Shown here: in pieces, positions 9,101 to 15,290 of the stretch
Layout of the letters: each line of letters opens with the position of its first letter
Numbering within the stretch: the first letter of the stretch is position 1
NCBI RefSeq assembly: GCF_024655635.1
Contig: NZ_JANLGI010000031.1
Coordinates: 1-32,989, forward strand
Length of the DNA: 32,989 nucleotides
Source: Allobosea sp. 47.2.35
Lineage (GTDB): Bacteria > Pseudomonadota > Alphaproteobacteria > Rhizobiales > Beijerinckiaceae
Reading direction: 5' to 3'
The notes under the pieces: model-generated
Told to the model about the DNA's origin: nothing
Database searches by the model: none
The model's input: only the letters and a program-made list of their open reading frames with translations
Made by a program: the position numbers and the translations under genes

Positions 9101-9326
9101 CCGTCAGCATCGATGTCGTCAGCGGATAGGTGACCTGATCCTCGATGACCTGTGGCGCCTGACCGGGATATTCGGTGTAGACGATGACCTGGACGTCGGA
9201 GAGGTCCGGGATGGCATCGAGCGGCAAGGTCTTCAGCGCGTAGACGCCGCCAGCGACGGCGAAGGCAGTGGCGACGAACACCAGGATCAGGTTGCGCGCC
9301 GACCAGGCAATCAGGCGGGCGATCAT
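6147..9326 (-). CDS. cusA: CusA-type heavy-metal RND efflux pump
   Basis: A full-length (1059-residue) inner-membrane RND transporter of the heavy-metal efflux class. It begins MIARLIAWSARNLILVFVAT, and the second block LPLDAIPDLSDVQVIV is typical of CusA/CzcA. The proton-relay helix reads GGIAIAVGAMIDAAIVMIEN with Asp402, and the C-terminal half carries GVAAETGVIMLIYLDHAL, the other charged helix. The porter region GSEFMPTLDEGTLMYMP and AGRAQTATDPAPTEMFET match the monovalent Cu/Ag branch. The two large periplasmic loops (about 35-340 and 560-870) are intact. The start overlaps the cusB stop by four bases (ATGA). It should form a trimer that extrudes periplasmic Cu(I) with CusB and an outer-membrane channel; the nearest channel gene is at 28029-29546. 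Confidence 0.95.
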   Translation of the reverse strand: MIARLIAWSARNLILVFVATAFAVAGGVYALKTLPLDAIPDLSDVQVIVYTEYPGQAPQVIEDQVTYPLTTSMLTVPKARVVRGFSFFGVSFVYVIFEDGTDPYWARSRVLEYLNTAARRLPSGVTPTLGPDATGVGWVYQYAVMAKEMTLAELRSLQDWKIRFAASRAEGVAEVASVGGFVKQYAIVVDPVRLRAQGVSLAALREAVRSSNLDVGGRTVELSEFEFMVRGRGYLKSIADIQNIVLKSERGAALRLSDVARVELGPDERRGITELNGEGEVASGIVLQRFGANALAVIERAKARLAEIAPSLPGGAEIVPVYDRSGLIERAIETLKGTLIEESIIVALVCVVFLLHLRSALVAIIMLPVGILMAFAAMKALGLGSNIMSLGGIAIAVGAMIDAAIVMIENAHKHLERALPDKPRIEILIEAASEVGPALFFSLLVITVSFLPIFTLEAEEGRLFGPLAYTKTFAMAAAAFLSVTLVPALMVIFVRGRIIPEARNPINRFLIAFYRPFIRAVLKAKTVTILLAVAVLGLSLWPMRQLGSEFMPTLDEGTLMYMPTTLPGLSVTKAAELLQTQNRIIRSFPEVASVYGKAGRAQTATDPAPTEMFETIINLKPKTEWRQGVTLDNLKAEMDKALQFPGVSNAWTQPIRARIDMLATGIRTPIGVKVFGTDLAKMEAISRQIETVLKAVPGTSSAYAERVIGGYFLDIVPDRIALGRYGLSVGDVQNAIVMAMGGETVTTTVEGRERYGVTIRYPRDLRSDPQAIAREVQISTPSGASIPLGEVASVERKRGATSIRTENGELAVYIFVDTVGRDLGGYVRDAQNAIAQSIKLPAGYRVAWSGQFEYLERAEARLKLVVPVTLAIIFLLLYLNFRRLTETFIVMLSLPFALVGGVWLLWWLGFNMSVAVAVGFIALAGVAAETGVIMLIYLDHALVEIRQRRAQQGRAFTRADLHEAIMLGAVERVRPKIMTVVAIMAGLLPILWNTGTGSEVMQRIAVPMIGGMVSSTVLTLLVIPAIYGLVKGWRLPPAEETNVVAVQPTSVQRQAAVVE

Positions 9327-10741
9327 GGTTTCGCCTCCGTCGAGGAGAAGCCGCTCAAGGCCGCCTTGAGGTTGCTTTCCGCATCGATCAGGAAGTTGGC
9401 GGAGACAACGACGCGATCGCCCTCGGAGACGCCCTCGCTGATCGCGACCATGCCGTCGCCGCGGCGGCCGAGCTTGACCTCCCGCGGCTCGAACCGGCCT
9501 TCGCCGCGATCCAGAATCACAATGCGTCGCGTGCCGCTATCGATGACGGCACTCTGGGGAACCGCCAGCTCTGCGCTTGCATCGCCCGCGCCAATCTCGA
9601 CATCGGCGTACATGTTCGGCAGCAAGACGCCCTCGGGGTTGGCGAGCTCAATGCGGACCTTGGCCGTGCGCGTCGCCTCGGCGATCTGCGGATAGATCAC
9701 GCCGACGCGCCCCTCGAACGCCATGTCGGAGCGGCCGCGTAGCCGAACCGTCGCCGGCGCTCCGATCCGGATCTCGGACAGCTCGCGTTCAGGCACATCG
9801 GCCAGGACCCAGATCGTCGAAATGTCTGCGAGCCGGAACAGGCTGGTGCCGGCTACCATCTTCATGCCGTCGCTGACATTGCGCTCCAGCACGATGCCGT
9901 CACGCGGCGCCGACCAGTTGATCGTCGGTGGTACCTTCCGACTGCGCTCGATCTCGGCAATGATTTCGGGCGGAACCCCAAGGTTTTCGAGACGCTGTCT
10001 TGCGCCGCCCTCGGGCACGCCGCGCGCGGCGGCATTGAGCTCGGTGATGAACTGCGCGCCCGCCGTACTGATGTCAGGCGAGTAGATGCGCGCGAGCCGA
10101 GTACCCTTGGCAACGCGATCGCCGGTCGTCACCGAAGCGACCTCCTGGACGAAGGCATCCGCGCGGATCGCCACGACGGAAACGCGTCGCTCGTCGAGCT
10201 GCACCACACCCGGAACTCGAATGGTCTGTGCGATGCTCTGGCGACGGACCGGTTCGGATCGCACGCCACTACGCTGGATGCGCCCGGGCGAGAGCTTGAT
10301 GATCCCGTCCTCGCTCGCCTCACCTTCAAAAACGGGGAGATAGTCCATCCCCATCGAATCTTTCTTGGGCACCGGCGAGGTGTCCGGCAGCCCCATGGGA
10401 TTGCGGTAGTAAAGAATGCGGCCCTTCTCCGCTTGGACCGCCTGCTCCTTGCCCTCAGGCTTCTCCTCGAAGCTGATGTCCTCGTTAGCCCGCACGGCCC
10501 TGAACGGCCTGCCATCGACCGTCTGAGCCGGCTCGGTCGAATAGACCGGCTTTCGATCTGGATCCTGATAGTAGATCACGGGCCCAACCCCAGCAGTCTC
10601 GTTTGCCGCGAGCGACCCCTCGATACCGAGCCAATTCTTCAGAGCAGGCAGCGCGATGCCGCGATGACCGGCCCAATAGCCTGCACCTCCCACCGCCATA
10701 ATGGCGGCGAGAGCGAGGCCTGTGAGGGCGAGGCGTTTCAT
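9323..10741 (-). CDS. cusB: CusB-type periplasmic adaptor with two heavy-metal-binding segments
   Basis: A 472-residue membrane-fusion protein. Residues 1-25 are an N-terminal membrane anchor or signal. Residues 109-138 form a heavy-metal-binding domain (YYRNPMGLPDTSPVPKKDSM then GMDYLPVF) that usually passes Cu(I) or Ag(I) to CusA. An earlier copy at 55-83 (IYYQDPDRKPVYSTEP, then DGRPFRAV) has the same layout but has lost the methionines. The rest follows the adaptor plan: barrel-sandwich hybrid (SVVAIRADAFVQEV; GTRLARIYSPDI), helical hairpin, and beta-barrel (ISTIWVLADVPERELSEIRIG). Both junctions are four-base overlaps, with the FixH-like gene upstream and cusA downstream, which implies translational coupling and a fixed stoichiometry. 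Confidence 0.94.
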   Translation of the reverse strand: MKRLALTGLALAAIMAVGGAGYWAGHRGIALPALKNWLGIEGSLAANETAGVGPVIYYQDPDRKPVYSTEPAQTVDGRPFRAVRANEDISFEEKPEGKEQAVQAEKGRILYYRNPMGLPDTSPVPKKDSMGMDYLPVFEGEASEDGIIKLSPGRIQRSGVRSEPVRRQSIAQTIRVPGVVQLDERRVSVVAIRADAFVQEVASVTTGDRVAKGTRLARIYSPDISTAGAQFITELNAAARGVPEGGARQRLENLGVPPEIIAEIERSRKVPPTINWSAPRDGIVLERNVSDGMKMVAGTSLFRLADISTIWVLADVPERELSEIRIGAPATVRLRGRSDMAFEGRVGVIYPQIAEATRTAKVRIELANPEGVLLPNMYADVEIGAGDASAELAVPQSAVIDSGTRRIVILDRGEGRFEPREVKLGRRGDGMVAISEGVSEGDRVVVSANFLIDAESNLKAALSGFSSTEAKP

Positions 10742-11136
10742 GGCAGCGCCTTGAGGATCAGCTTGTTTTCGAGCGTACCGGTCTCACCCTGGACCTTGGC
10801 ACCGAGCGACAAGCGCCAACCACCTTCCATGACCAAATTGGTCTTGAAGCTGTAGGTTCCTGCTTCCGGCGCAGGGAGCGCTTCGATCGGAGAGGCCATT
10901 GTGGCCATGCCCTCCGGCTCCATGTCTATGCGCTTGGCGAAGATGACGGCATCCGGCACCGGCTTGCCGGAGCGCTTATCGATCAGCCTGACGGTGATGA
11001 CGACACCATTGCCCTGCTTGAATTCACTCTGGGTGAGACGGAATTCATAATCCTTGATCTCCGCCAGAGCCGGTAACGCAACGGCCATGAGCGGAAGCGC
11101 GGCGATGAGCGCGCGCGAAGTGCGGGAGATAAACAT
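10738..11136 (-). CDS. FixH/YtkA-like periplasmic protein
   Basis: A 132-residue exported protein with a Sec signal (ALIAALPLMAVALPALA). The mature part (DYEFRLTQSEFKQGNGVVITVRLIDKRSG, then KPVPDAVIFAKRIDMEPEGMATM, AGTYSFKTNLVMEGGWRLSL) is the immunoglobulin-like fold shared by FixH and YtkA-like proteins. FixH itself helps copper-dependent maturation of cbb3 oxidase. YtkA-like members are common just before cusB in alphaproteobacterial copper operons. Methionines in DMEPEGMATMAS could bind Cu(I). The four-base overlap with cusB makes it a fixed part of the efflux module; a periplasmic copper-handling role is inferred. Confidence 0.8.
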   Translation of the reverse strand: MFISRTSRALIAALPLMAVALPALAEIKDYEFRLTQSEFKQGNGVVITVRLIDKRSGKPVPDAVIFAKRIDMEPEGMATMASPIEALPAPEAGTYSFKTNLVMEGGWRLSLGAKVQGETGTLENKLILKALP

Positions 11137-11187
11137 TGTCGAGATCCTGAGACGGTGAGGCTGCTGCGCTCACGCGTGCAGCTCCAA

Positions 11188-11203
11188 CGTGGCGTTAGCC
11201 ACG
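11188..11203 (-). repeat. Intercistronic hairpin CGTGGC-GTTA-GCCACG
   Basis: A perfect 6-bp stem with a 4-base loop in the 128-base gap upstream of the FixH-like gene. With the hairpin at 11240-11257 it may be an RNA-processing or stabilising element in the copper transcript. No T-run follows, so termination is not favoured. Confidence 0.4.
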
Positions 11204-11239
11204 GCGCACCGACCACCCGGGTTCACCGTGCGGTCGCAA

Positions 11240-11257
11240 CCGGCGCATGAGCGCCGG
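11240..11257 (-). repeat. Intercistronic hairpin CCGGCGC-ATGA-GCGCCGG
   Basis: A perfect 7-bp GC-rich stem with a 4-base loop, beginning 7 bases past the stop of the Cys-rich protein gene on the minus strand. The position and lack of a T-run fit a 3'-end stabilising hairpin or a partial terminator inside the copper operon. Confidence 0.45.
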
Positions 11258-11264
11258 CTATGTC

Positions 11265-11615
11265 TCAGGTTCGTGGAGGTCGGGCGGGTGGCTCGCTCGG
11301 CTGTGACAGGCGCGCGGCCTCATTGCCCGCAAGCCCGAGCGTTACGACAACAGGCTGAACAACCAGGTCATATGCCGTGGGTTCGCTCGCGAAGCTCTTG
11401 GCCACGCAGAAGCTCAAGGCCGGGCAGTTCGTGGTGCAATCCGGTTGCTTGTCTTTCGGATTGGGGCAGCACGGCATCTCAGGCGACATGGTCGCCATTG
11501 TCTCGCTGTCCATGCGGGCATAACCGGCCTTTGCCGGCGCCACCAGGGCGACCAACATCGTGGCCGTGACGAACAGCCCCAGGACCAACACATTCGTGAG
11601 AAGTCGAAACTTCAT
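11265..11615 (-). CDS. Cys/Met-containing secreted protein of the copper operon
   Basis: A 116-residue protein with a clear signal peptide (LTNVLVLGLFVTATMLVALVAPAKA). The mature start is Met-rich (MDSETMATMSPEM) and runs into a Cys cluster: PCCPNPKDKQPDCTTNCPALSFC, five cysteines within 24 residues. A hydrophobic stretch (VVQPVVVTLGLAG) and a Pro-rich tail follow. No named family is recognised. The Met and Cys groups make periplasmic copper binding plausible, and the place in the operon (91 bases after cytochrome b561, 128 bases before the FixH-like gene) supports that. ATG 11615 has a modest CAGGTG ribosome site. Confidence 0.7.
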   Translation of the reverse strand: MKFRLLTNVLVLGLFVTATMLVALVAPAKAGYARMDSETMATMSPEMPCCPNPKDKQPDCTTNCPALSFCVAKSFASEPTAYDLVVQPVVVTLGLAGNEAARLSQPSEPPARPPRT

Positions 11616-11625
11616 GGCACCTGTT

Positions 11626-11640
11626 CTGACATACCGTCAG
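11626..11640. repeat. Inverted repeat CTGAC-N5-GTCAG
   Basis: A short perfect dyad 10-25 bases upstream of the Cys-rich protein start. It resembles TGAC-N4-GTCA operators used by some copper regulators, but it lies where ribosomes would bind, so it could equally be an RNA structure masking the start. Confidence 0.25.
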
Positions 11641-11706
11641 ATATCGCAAAAGGGCAAAAACTGCGGCTGTTTGACCGGGAGCAAGCAGAATCGCTGCTTC
11701 GTGATC

Positions 11707-12285
11707 TCACCTTTGGCTAGTCAGCATACGGCGCAGGATATCGTCGCGGCGATAGAAATGGTGCCACAGCGCGCCGGCAACATGGAACAGCGCCAGTACA
11801 AGCAGCGCCCAGCTGAGCCATCGATGAACCGGCGCGGCGCGGAAGCTAAGATACATCGCAATCGTACCCGTAAACGGCAGAAGCAGCAGAACGCCGTACA
11901 GGGCAACATGAACGCCCGTCGCGGCCCACCGTTCGGGTGGCGACAACCCTTCAAGGGAAGGGCGGCCATAGAGATAGCGCAGCGCGATCTGGATCAGCGC
12001 CAATCCCATGACCAGCCAACCCATCCAGGCATGGACCTGGTGCAAAAACAGATCGAGCGGGGCAGGCTTCGTGAAGCCATATGCCATATGGGTGCGTTGG
12101 ATTGCCCAGGATGTAGGGACCTGGGCAATGCACAACAACGGCACGAGCCAGTGGATCCAGCGTTGGTAGACACCGAAAGACTTGGTCGGGCTGAGTTTGG
12201 GAACAAGGACGCTTTGCAACAAGCTCACGATTGAGGCCCGTTCGGTTGAATGGCGCGGTGTAGGTCGGGCATCAGCGGGAGGCAA
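11707..12285 (-). CDS. Cytochrome b561-family membrane protein
   Basis: About 192 residues with four predicted transmembrane helices (about 42-60, 85-105, 122-140, 157-176). Histidines occur at the positions expected for two haems: YQRWIHW (His45), FLHQVHAW (His82/85), GVHVALYG (His126), and VHRWLSW/LFHVAGALWHH (His154, His168, His175/176). This matches bacterial cytochrome b561 (CybB-like), which oxidises ubiquinol. In a copper operon it could feed electrons to periplasmic Cu or guard against quinol oxidation by copper, but that is inference. The start is uncertain: TTG 12285 is the first in frame, and GTG at 12228 (VSLLQSVLVPK) is an alternative. It follows copA by 66 bases containing a hairpin. 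Confidence 0.85.
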   Translation of the reverse strand: MPPADARPTPRHSTERASIVSLLQSVLVPKLSPTKSFGVYQRWIHWLVPLLCIAQVPTSWAIQRTHMAYGFTKPAPLDLFLHQVHAWMGWLVMGLALIQIALRYLYGRPSLEGLSPPERWAATGVHVALYGVLLLLPFTGTIAMYLSFRAAPVHRWLSWALLVLALFHVAGALWHHFYRRDDILRRMLTSQR

Positions 12286-12320
12286 CCGTCGTCCTGTGCC
12301 AGGTGCCGGACGGGATCAAC

Positions 12321-12349
12321 GCAGTCCCATTAAGCCGTTGAAGGACTGC
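12321..12349 (-). terminator. Hairpin just after copA
   Basis: GCAGTCC (12321-12327) pairs with GGACTGC (12343-12349) across a 15-base loop. On the minus strand the stem starts 2 bases past the copA stop. There is no T-run, so it may be a partial or Rho-assisted terminator, or a 3' stabiliser that lowers expression of cytochrome b561 and the cus genes relative to copZ-copA. Confidence 0.4.
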
Positions 12350-12351
12350 TC

Positions 12352-14727
12352 TTATTCCAGAGAGACGGTGCGTAACCGCAGGGCGTTTGCAATCACGCTG
12401 ACCGAGGACAAAGCCATCGCCGCCGCCGCAATGATCGGCGACAACAGCAATCCGAATATCGGATAGAGCACGCCTGCGGCGATTGGGACGCCCGCCGCAT
12501 TGTAGATGAACGCGAAGAACAGGTTCTGCCGGATATTGCTCATCGTCGCCCGGCTGAGCTGAAGCCCGCGCACGATGCCCTCAAGGTCGCCTTTGAGCAG
12601 GGTTACGCCGGCACTTTCGATCGCGACGTCCGTGCCCGTGCCCATCGCGATCCCGACATCCGCCGCCGCCAGCGCAGGCGCGTCATTCACGCCGTCGCCG
12701 GCCATCGCGACCACCCTGCCTTGCGAACGAAACTTGCTGACGACTACGCTCTTGTCCTCGGGCAGGACCTCGGCCTCGACCTCGTCGATACCGAGCCGGC
12801 GCGCGACCGCTTGTGCCGTCGTCTTGTTGTCGCCGGTCAGCATGACCACCCGAATGCCGGCGCTTTTCAGCGACTTGATCGCTCTCGGGGTGGTCTGCTT
12901 GACCGGATCAGAGATTGTCAGCAGTCCGGCGACGCGGCCATCGATCGCCACAAAAATCACTGTGCCGCCCTCGGCGCGCAGCGTTTCCGCCTCGGCTGCC
13001 TGAGCCGCGGTGTCGATACCAGCCTCAGTCATGATCCGGTGGCTGCCAATCACCAGCGCGCGACCTTCGACGGTCCCCGTTACCCCCTTACCGACCGGGC
13101 TGTCGAAATCCTGCGCCTCGGCCAGGGCGAGGCCACGTTCCTTGGCGGCATCAACAATCGCGGCGGCGAGCGGGTGCTCGCTCGCCCGCTCGAGCGAAGC
13201 GGCGAGCCGCAGCAGCTCACTCTCCGCGATTGCGCCAACCGGCTTCAGCCCGGTCAGCCGTGGCTTGCCTTCGGTCAGCGTACCGGTCTTGTCGACGACG
13301 AGGGTATCGACCCTCTCGAAGCGCTCCAGCGCCTCGGCATTCTTGATCAGTACGCCGAGATGCGCGCCGCGCCCGACCCCGACCATGATCGACATCGGCG
13401 TCGCCAAACCGAGCGCGCAGGGACAGGCGATGATCAGCACGGCGACGGCGGCGACCAGCCCATGCGCGAAGCGCGGCTCCGGCCCGAACGCCATCCAGGC
13501 GGCGAAAGCGACGATGGCAATGACGATGACGAGCGGAACGAACCAGCCGGACACCTGGTCCGCCAGGCGCTGGATCGGTGCCCGCGAGCGCTGGGCCTCC
13601 GCCACCATCGAGACGATCCGGGCCAGCATGGTGTCGCTGCCGACCTTGCCGGCGCGCATGATGAAGCCGCCGGTGGTATTGAGCGTGCCGCCGATCAGGG
13701 TCGCGCCGACCTCCTTGGTGACCGGCATCGATTCACCCGTGACCATGGATTCGTCGATCGAGCTGCGGCCTTCGATCAGTTCGCCATCGACCGGAACCGT
13801 CTCGCCCGGGCGGACCCGCAAGCGGTCCCCGACATGGACCGCGTCCAGGTTGATATCCTCGTCCTCGCCGTCGTCGCGCACCCGCCGGGCGGTCTTCGGC
13901 ACGAGGTCGAGCAAGGCCCGGATCGCGCCGCCCGTTTGCTCGCGGGCCCGCAATTCGAGGACCTGGCCCAACAACACCAGAACCGTGATCACGGCCGCCG
14001 CCTCGAAATAGACTGCGACCGCGCCTTCCGCGGAGCGAAGCGTTTCCGGGAACAGGTTCGGAGCGACGGTCGCGACGACGCTGTAGGCCCAGGCGACGCC
14101 GGTGCCCATCGCGATCAGCGTGAACATGTTCAGGCTGCGGTTGACGAGCGAGGCCCAGGCCCGCTGGAAGAACGGCCAGCCAGCCCAGAGCACGGCCGGC
14201 GTCGCCAGGACCAGCTGCAGCCAGTTCGAGCTCTGCTGGCTGAGCAGCACGTGTAGATCGACGAGATGCCCGCCCATCTCCAGCACGAACACTGGCAGGG
14301 CGAGCACGAGACCCACCCAAAACCGGCGGGTCATGTCGACGAGTTCGGCGCTAGGTCCTTCCTGAACTGTCGCGATCTCCGGTTCCAGCGCCATGCCGCA
14401 GATCGGGCAATTGCCCGGGCCGGGCTGGCGGATCTGGGGATGCATCGGGCAGGTGTAGATCGCGCCCGTGGGCGCCGGCTTTGCGACAGGCGCCTCGGCT
14501 TTCTCGCCGGCATAGGCTGCCGGATCGGCCTCGAACTTGTTCTGGCAGCCGGCGGAGCAAAAGAAATAGGTCTGCCCCGCATGAGCGGCGCGATGCTTTG
14601 CCGTGGCGGGATCGACGGTCATTCCGCAGACCGGATCCTTCACACTCTCCCCCGCGCCATGAGAATGGCCATGGTGGTGTGAATGGTCGTCGTGCCGGTG
14701 ACCGGCGTGATGCTGATGATCTGCCAT
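12352..14727 (-). CDS. copA: Copper-exporting P1B-type ATPase with YHS and metal-binding N-terminus
   Basis: A 791-residue Cu(I) ATPase. The N-terminus has a His-rich tract (residues 4-23), then a YHS domain (31-72: DPVCGMTVDPATA, YFFCSAGCQNKF), then a heavy-metal-binding segment (91-116: YTCPMHPQ, NCPICGMALEP). The usual ferredoxin-like HMA domains are absent; a stand-alone HMA protein is encoded by the preceding gene. The core is complete: actuator TGES, membrane CPC at 435-437, phosphorylation site DKTGTLT with Asp479, GDGVND, and the P1B-1 copper motifs YNAAGVPIAAG and MALSSVSV in the last helices. ATG 14727 was preferred to an in-frame upstream start because it opens directly on the His-rich tract; GGAG lies somewhat far upstream. 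It pumps cytosolic Cu(I) to the periplasm. Confidence 0.95.
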   Translation of the reverse strand: MADHQHHAGHRHDDHSHHHGHSHGAGESVKDPVCGMTVDPATAKHRAAHAGQTYFFCSAGCQNKFEADPAAYAGEKAEAPVAKPAPTGAIYTCPMHPQIRQPGPGNCPICGMALEPEIATVQEGPSAELVDMTRRFWVGLVLALPVFVLEMGGHLVDLHVLLSQQSSNWLQLVLATPAVLWAGWPFFQRAWASLVNRSLNMFTLIAMGTGVAWAYSVVATVAPNLFPETLRSAEGAVAVYFEAAAVITVLVLLGQVLELRAREQTGGAIRALLDLVPKTARRVRDDGEDEDINLDAVHVGDRLRVRPGETVPVDGELIEGRSSIDESMVTGESMPVTKEVGATLIGGTLNTTGGFIMRAGKVGSDTMLARIVSMVAEAQRSRAPIQRLADQVSGWFVPLVIVIAIVAFAAWMAFGPEPRFAHGLVAAVAVLIIACPCALGLATPMSIMVGVGRGAHLGVLIKNAEALERFERVDTLVVDKTGTLTEGKPRLTGLKPVGAIAESELLRLAASLERASEHPLAAAIVDAAKERGLALAEAQDFDSPVGKGVTGTVEGRALVIGSHRIMTEAGIDTAAQAAEAETLRAEGGTVIFVAIDGRVAGLLTISDPVKQTTPRAIKSLKSAGIRVVMLTGDNKTTAQAVARRLGIDEVEAEVLPEDKSVVVSKFRSQGRVVAMAGDGVNDAPALAAADVGIAMGTGTDVAIESAGVTLLKGDLEGIVRGLQLSRATMSNIRQNLFFAFIYNAAGVPIAAGVLYPIFGLLLSPIIAAAAMALSSVSVIANALRLRTVSLE

Positions 14728-14773
14728 GGCTCGCCGCTTTGCTCTCCTGCCCCTTTGCCTTGCCAATGCGTGA

Positions 14774-14799
14774 GCGGCCGGCGGGTTCGCGCCGGCCGC
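14774..14799 (-). repeat. Strong hairpin between copZ and copA
   Basis: A perfect 10-bp stem, GCGGCCGGCG (14774-14783) with CGCCGGCCGC (14790-14799), loop of 6. On the minus strand it begins about 7 bases after the copZ stop and ends 46 bases before the copA start. It is well placed to stop 3' exonucleases and raise copZ message over copA, or to attenuate transcription. Confidence 0.6.
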
Positions 14800-14805
14800 C
14801 CGCGA

Positions 14806-15072
14806 TCAGCCGATGCGATCCGCGCCGGGAGTGTATCCGGCGCCCGCCACGATCGACCTAACGGCGGAGAAATCGGCCGCGCCGACGACGCTGACGAGCT
14901 TCGAAGCCGGGTCGGCGGTGACCGCGGTTCCGGGCAATTGATCCTCGATCGCCTTCTTGATCGTGCCGGCGCAATGGCCGCAGGTCATGTCCTCGACGCG
15001 AAAGCTGATCGCGCCCTCAGGCGCGCCGGTTGCCTTGGCTGCGGTTCCGGAATGTTGCTGGCAGGAGCACAT
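14806..15072 (-). CDS. copZ: CopZ-like copper chaperone (single HMA domain)
   Basis: An 88-residue cytosolic protein. Residues 21-85 form a heavy-metal-associated ferredoxin-like domain: ISFRVEDMTCGHCAGTIKKA with the Cu(I)-binding pair Cys31 and Cys34, then AVTADPASKLVSVVG and a last helix ending GAGYTP. A further CxC plus His lies in the first residues (MCSCQQHS), unusual for the family, and could be a second metal site. It is the first gene of the operon: the CueR-type promoter lies about 37-67 bases upstream, giving a leader of roughly 30 bases. It would hand Cu(I) to CopA, whose own HMA domain is missing. ATG 15072 has only a weak ribosome site. Confidence 0.9.
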   Translation of the reverse strand: MCSCQQHSGTAAKATGAPEGAISFRVEDMTCGHCAGTIKKAIEDQLPGTAVTADPASKLVSVVGAADFSAVRSIVAGAGYTPGADRIG

Positions 15073-15108
15073 AGCTGCGATGTCCCAAAAAAAATTGACG
15101 ATTACAGC

Positions 15109-15139
15109 ACCCTACGGCTTCCCATAATGGGAAGGTCAA
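15109..15139 (-). promoter_or_regulatory. CueR-type (MerR-family) copper promoter
   Basis: Read on the minus strand, a -35 box TTGACC (15134-15139) and a -10-like TAGGGT (15109-15114) are separated by 19 bases, the long spacer typical of MerR-family promoters. Inside lies the dyad CTTCCCA-TAA-TGGGAAG (15118-15134), close in sequence and position to the CueR site of enterobacterial copA promoters (ACCTTCC...GGAAGGT). A CueR-type activator should twist this promoter open when Cu(I) binds. Transcription would start near 15102 and run through copZ. No cueR gene lies in the window, so the regulator must be encoded elsewhere. Confidence 0.88.
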
Positions 15140-15208
15140 GGGCATGTTGCATTCGCGTTCGAGTGCTTTCTGAGAGCGCCAAACGCGGGGCTGGTGAGCG
15201 CGAGTATC

Positions 15209-15224
15209 TTGTCCAAGGGGACAA
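15209..15224. promoter_or_regulatory. Inverted repeat TTGTCC-N4-GGACAA
   Basis: A perfect 6-bp dyad 67-82 bases upstream of the small membrane protein start at 15291, in the space shared with the divergent copper promoter. Its size and position suit an operator for the plus-strand gene. The cognate regulator is unknown. Confidence 0.4.
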
Positions 15225-15290
15225 TAGCTGCGCGAGCGGCAGATGTTAGATTGCTTCAGAAAGCTCGGCAGTTCCAGCATCGGAGGACTT

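Noticed and set aside
8085..9695. A 536-codon open frame on the plus strand opposite cusA and cusB
   Set aside because: Its translation is rich in Arg, Asp, Gly and His with no domain. It mirrors the third-position GC bias of the real genes on the other strand.
12721..14256. A 511-codon open frame on the plus strand opposite copA
   Set aside because: It is low-complexity, charged and without motifs, while the minus strand encodes a complete P-type ATPase.
15085..15095. Run of eight or nine A residues (T-run on the minus strand) near the copZ start, considered as a terminator
   Set aside because: It lies in the copZ leader between promoter and start, with no stem before it in the direction of transcription. 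It is more likely part of the leader.
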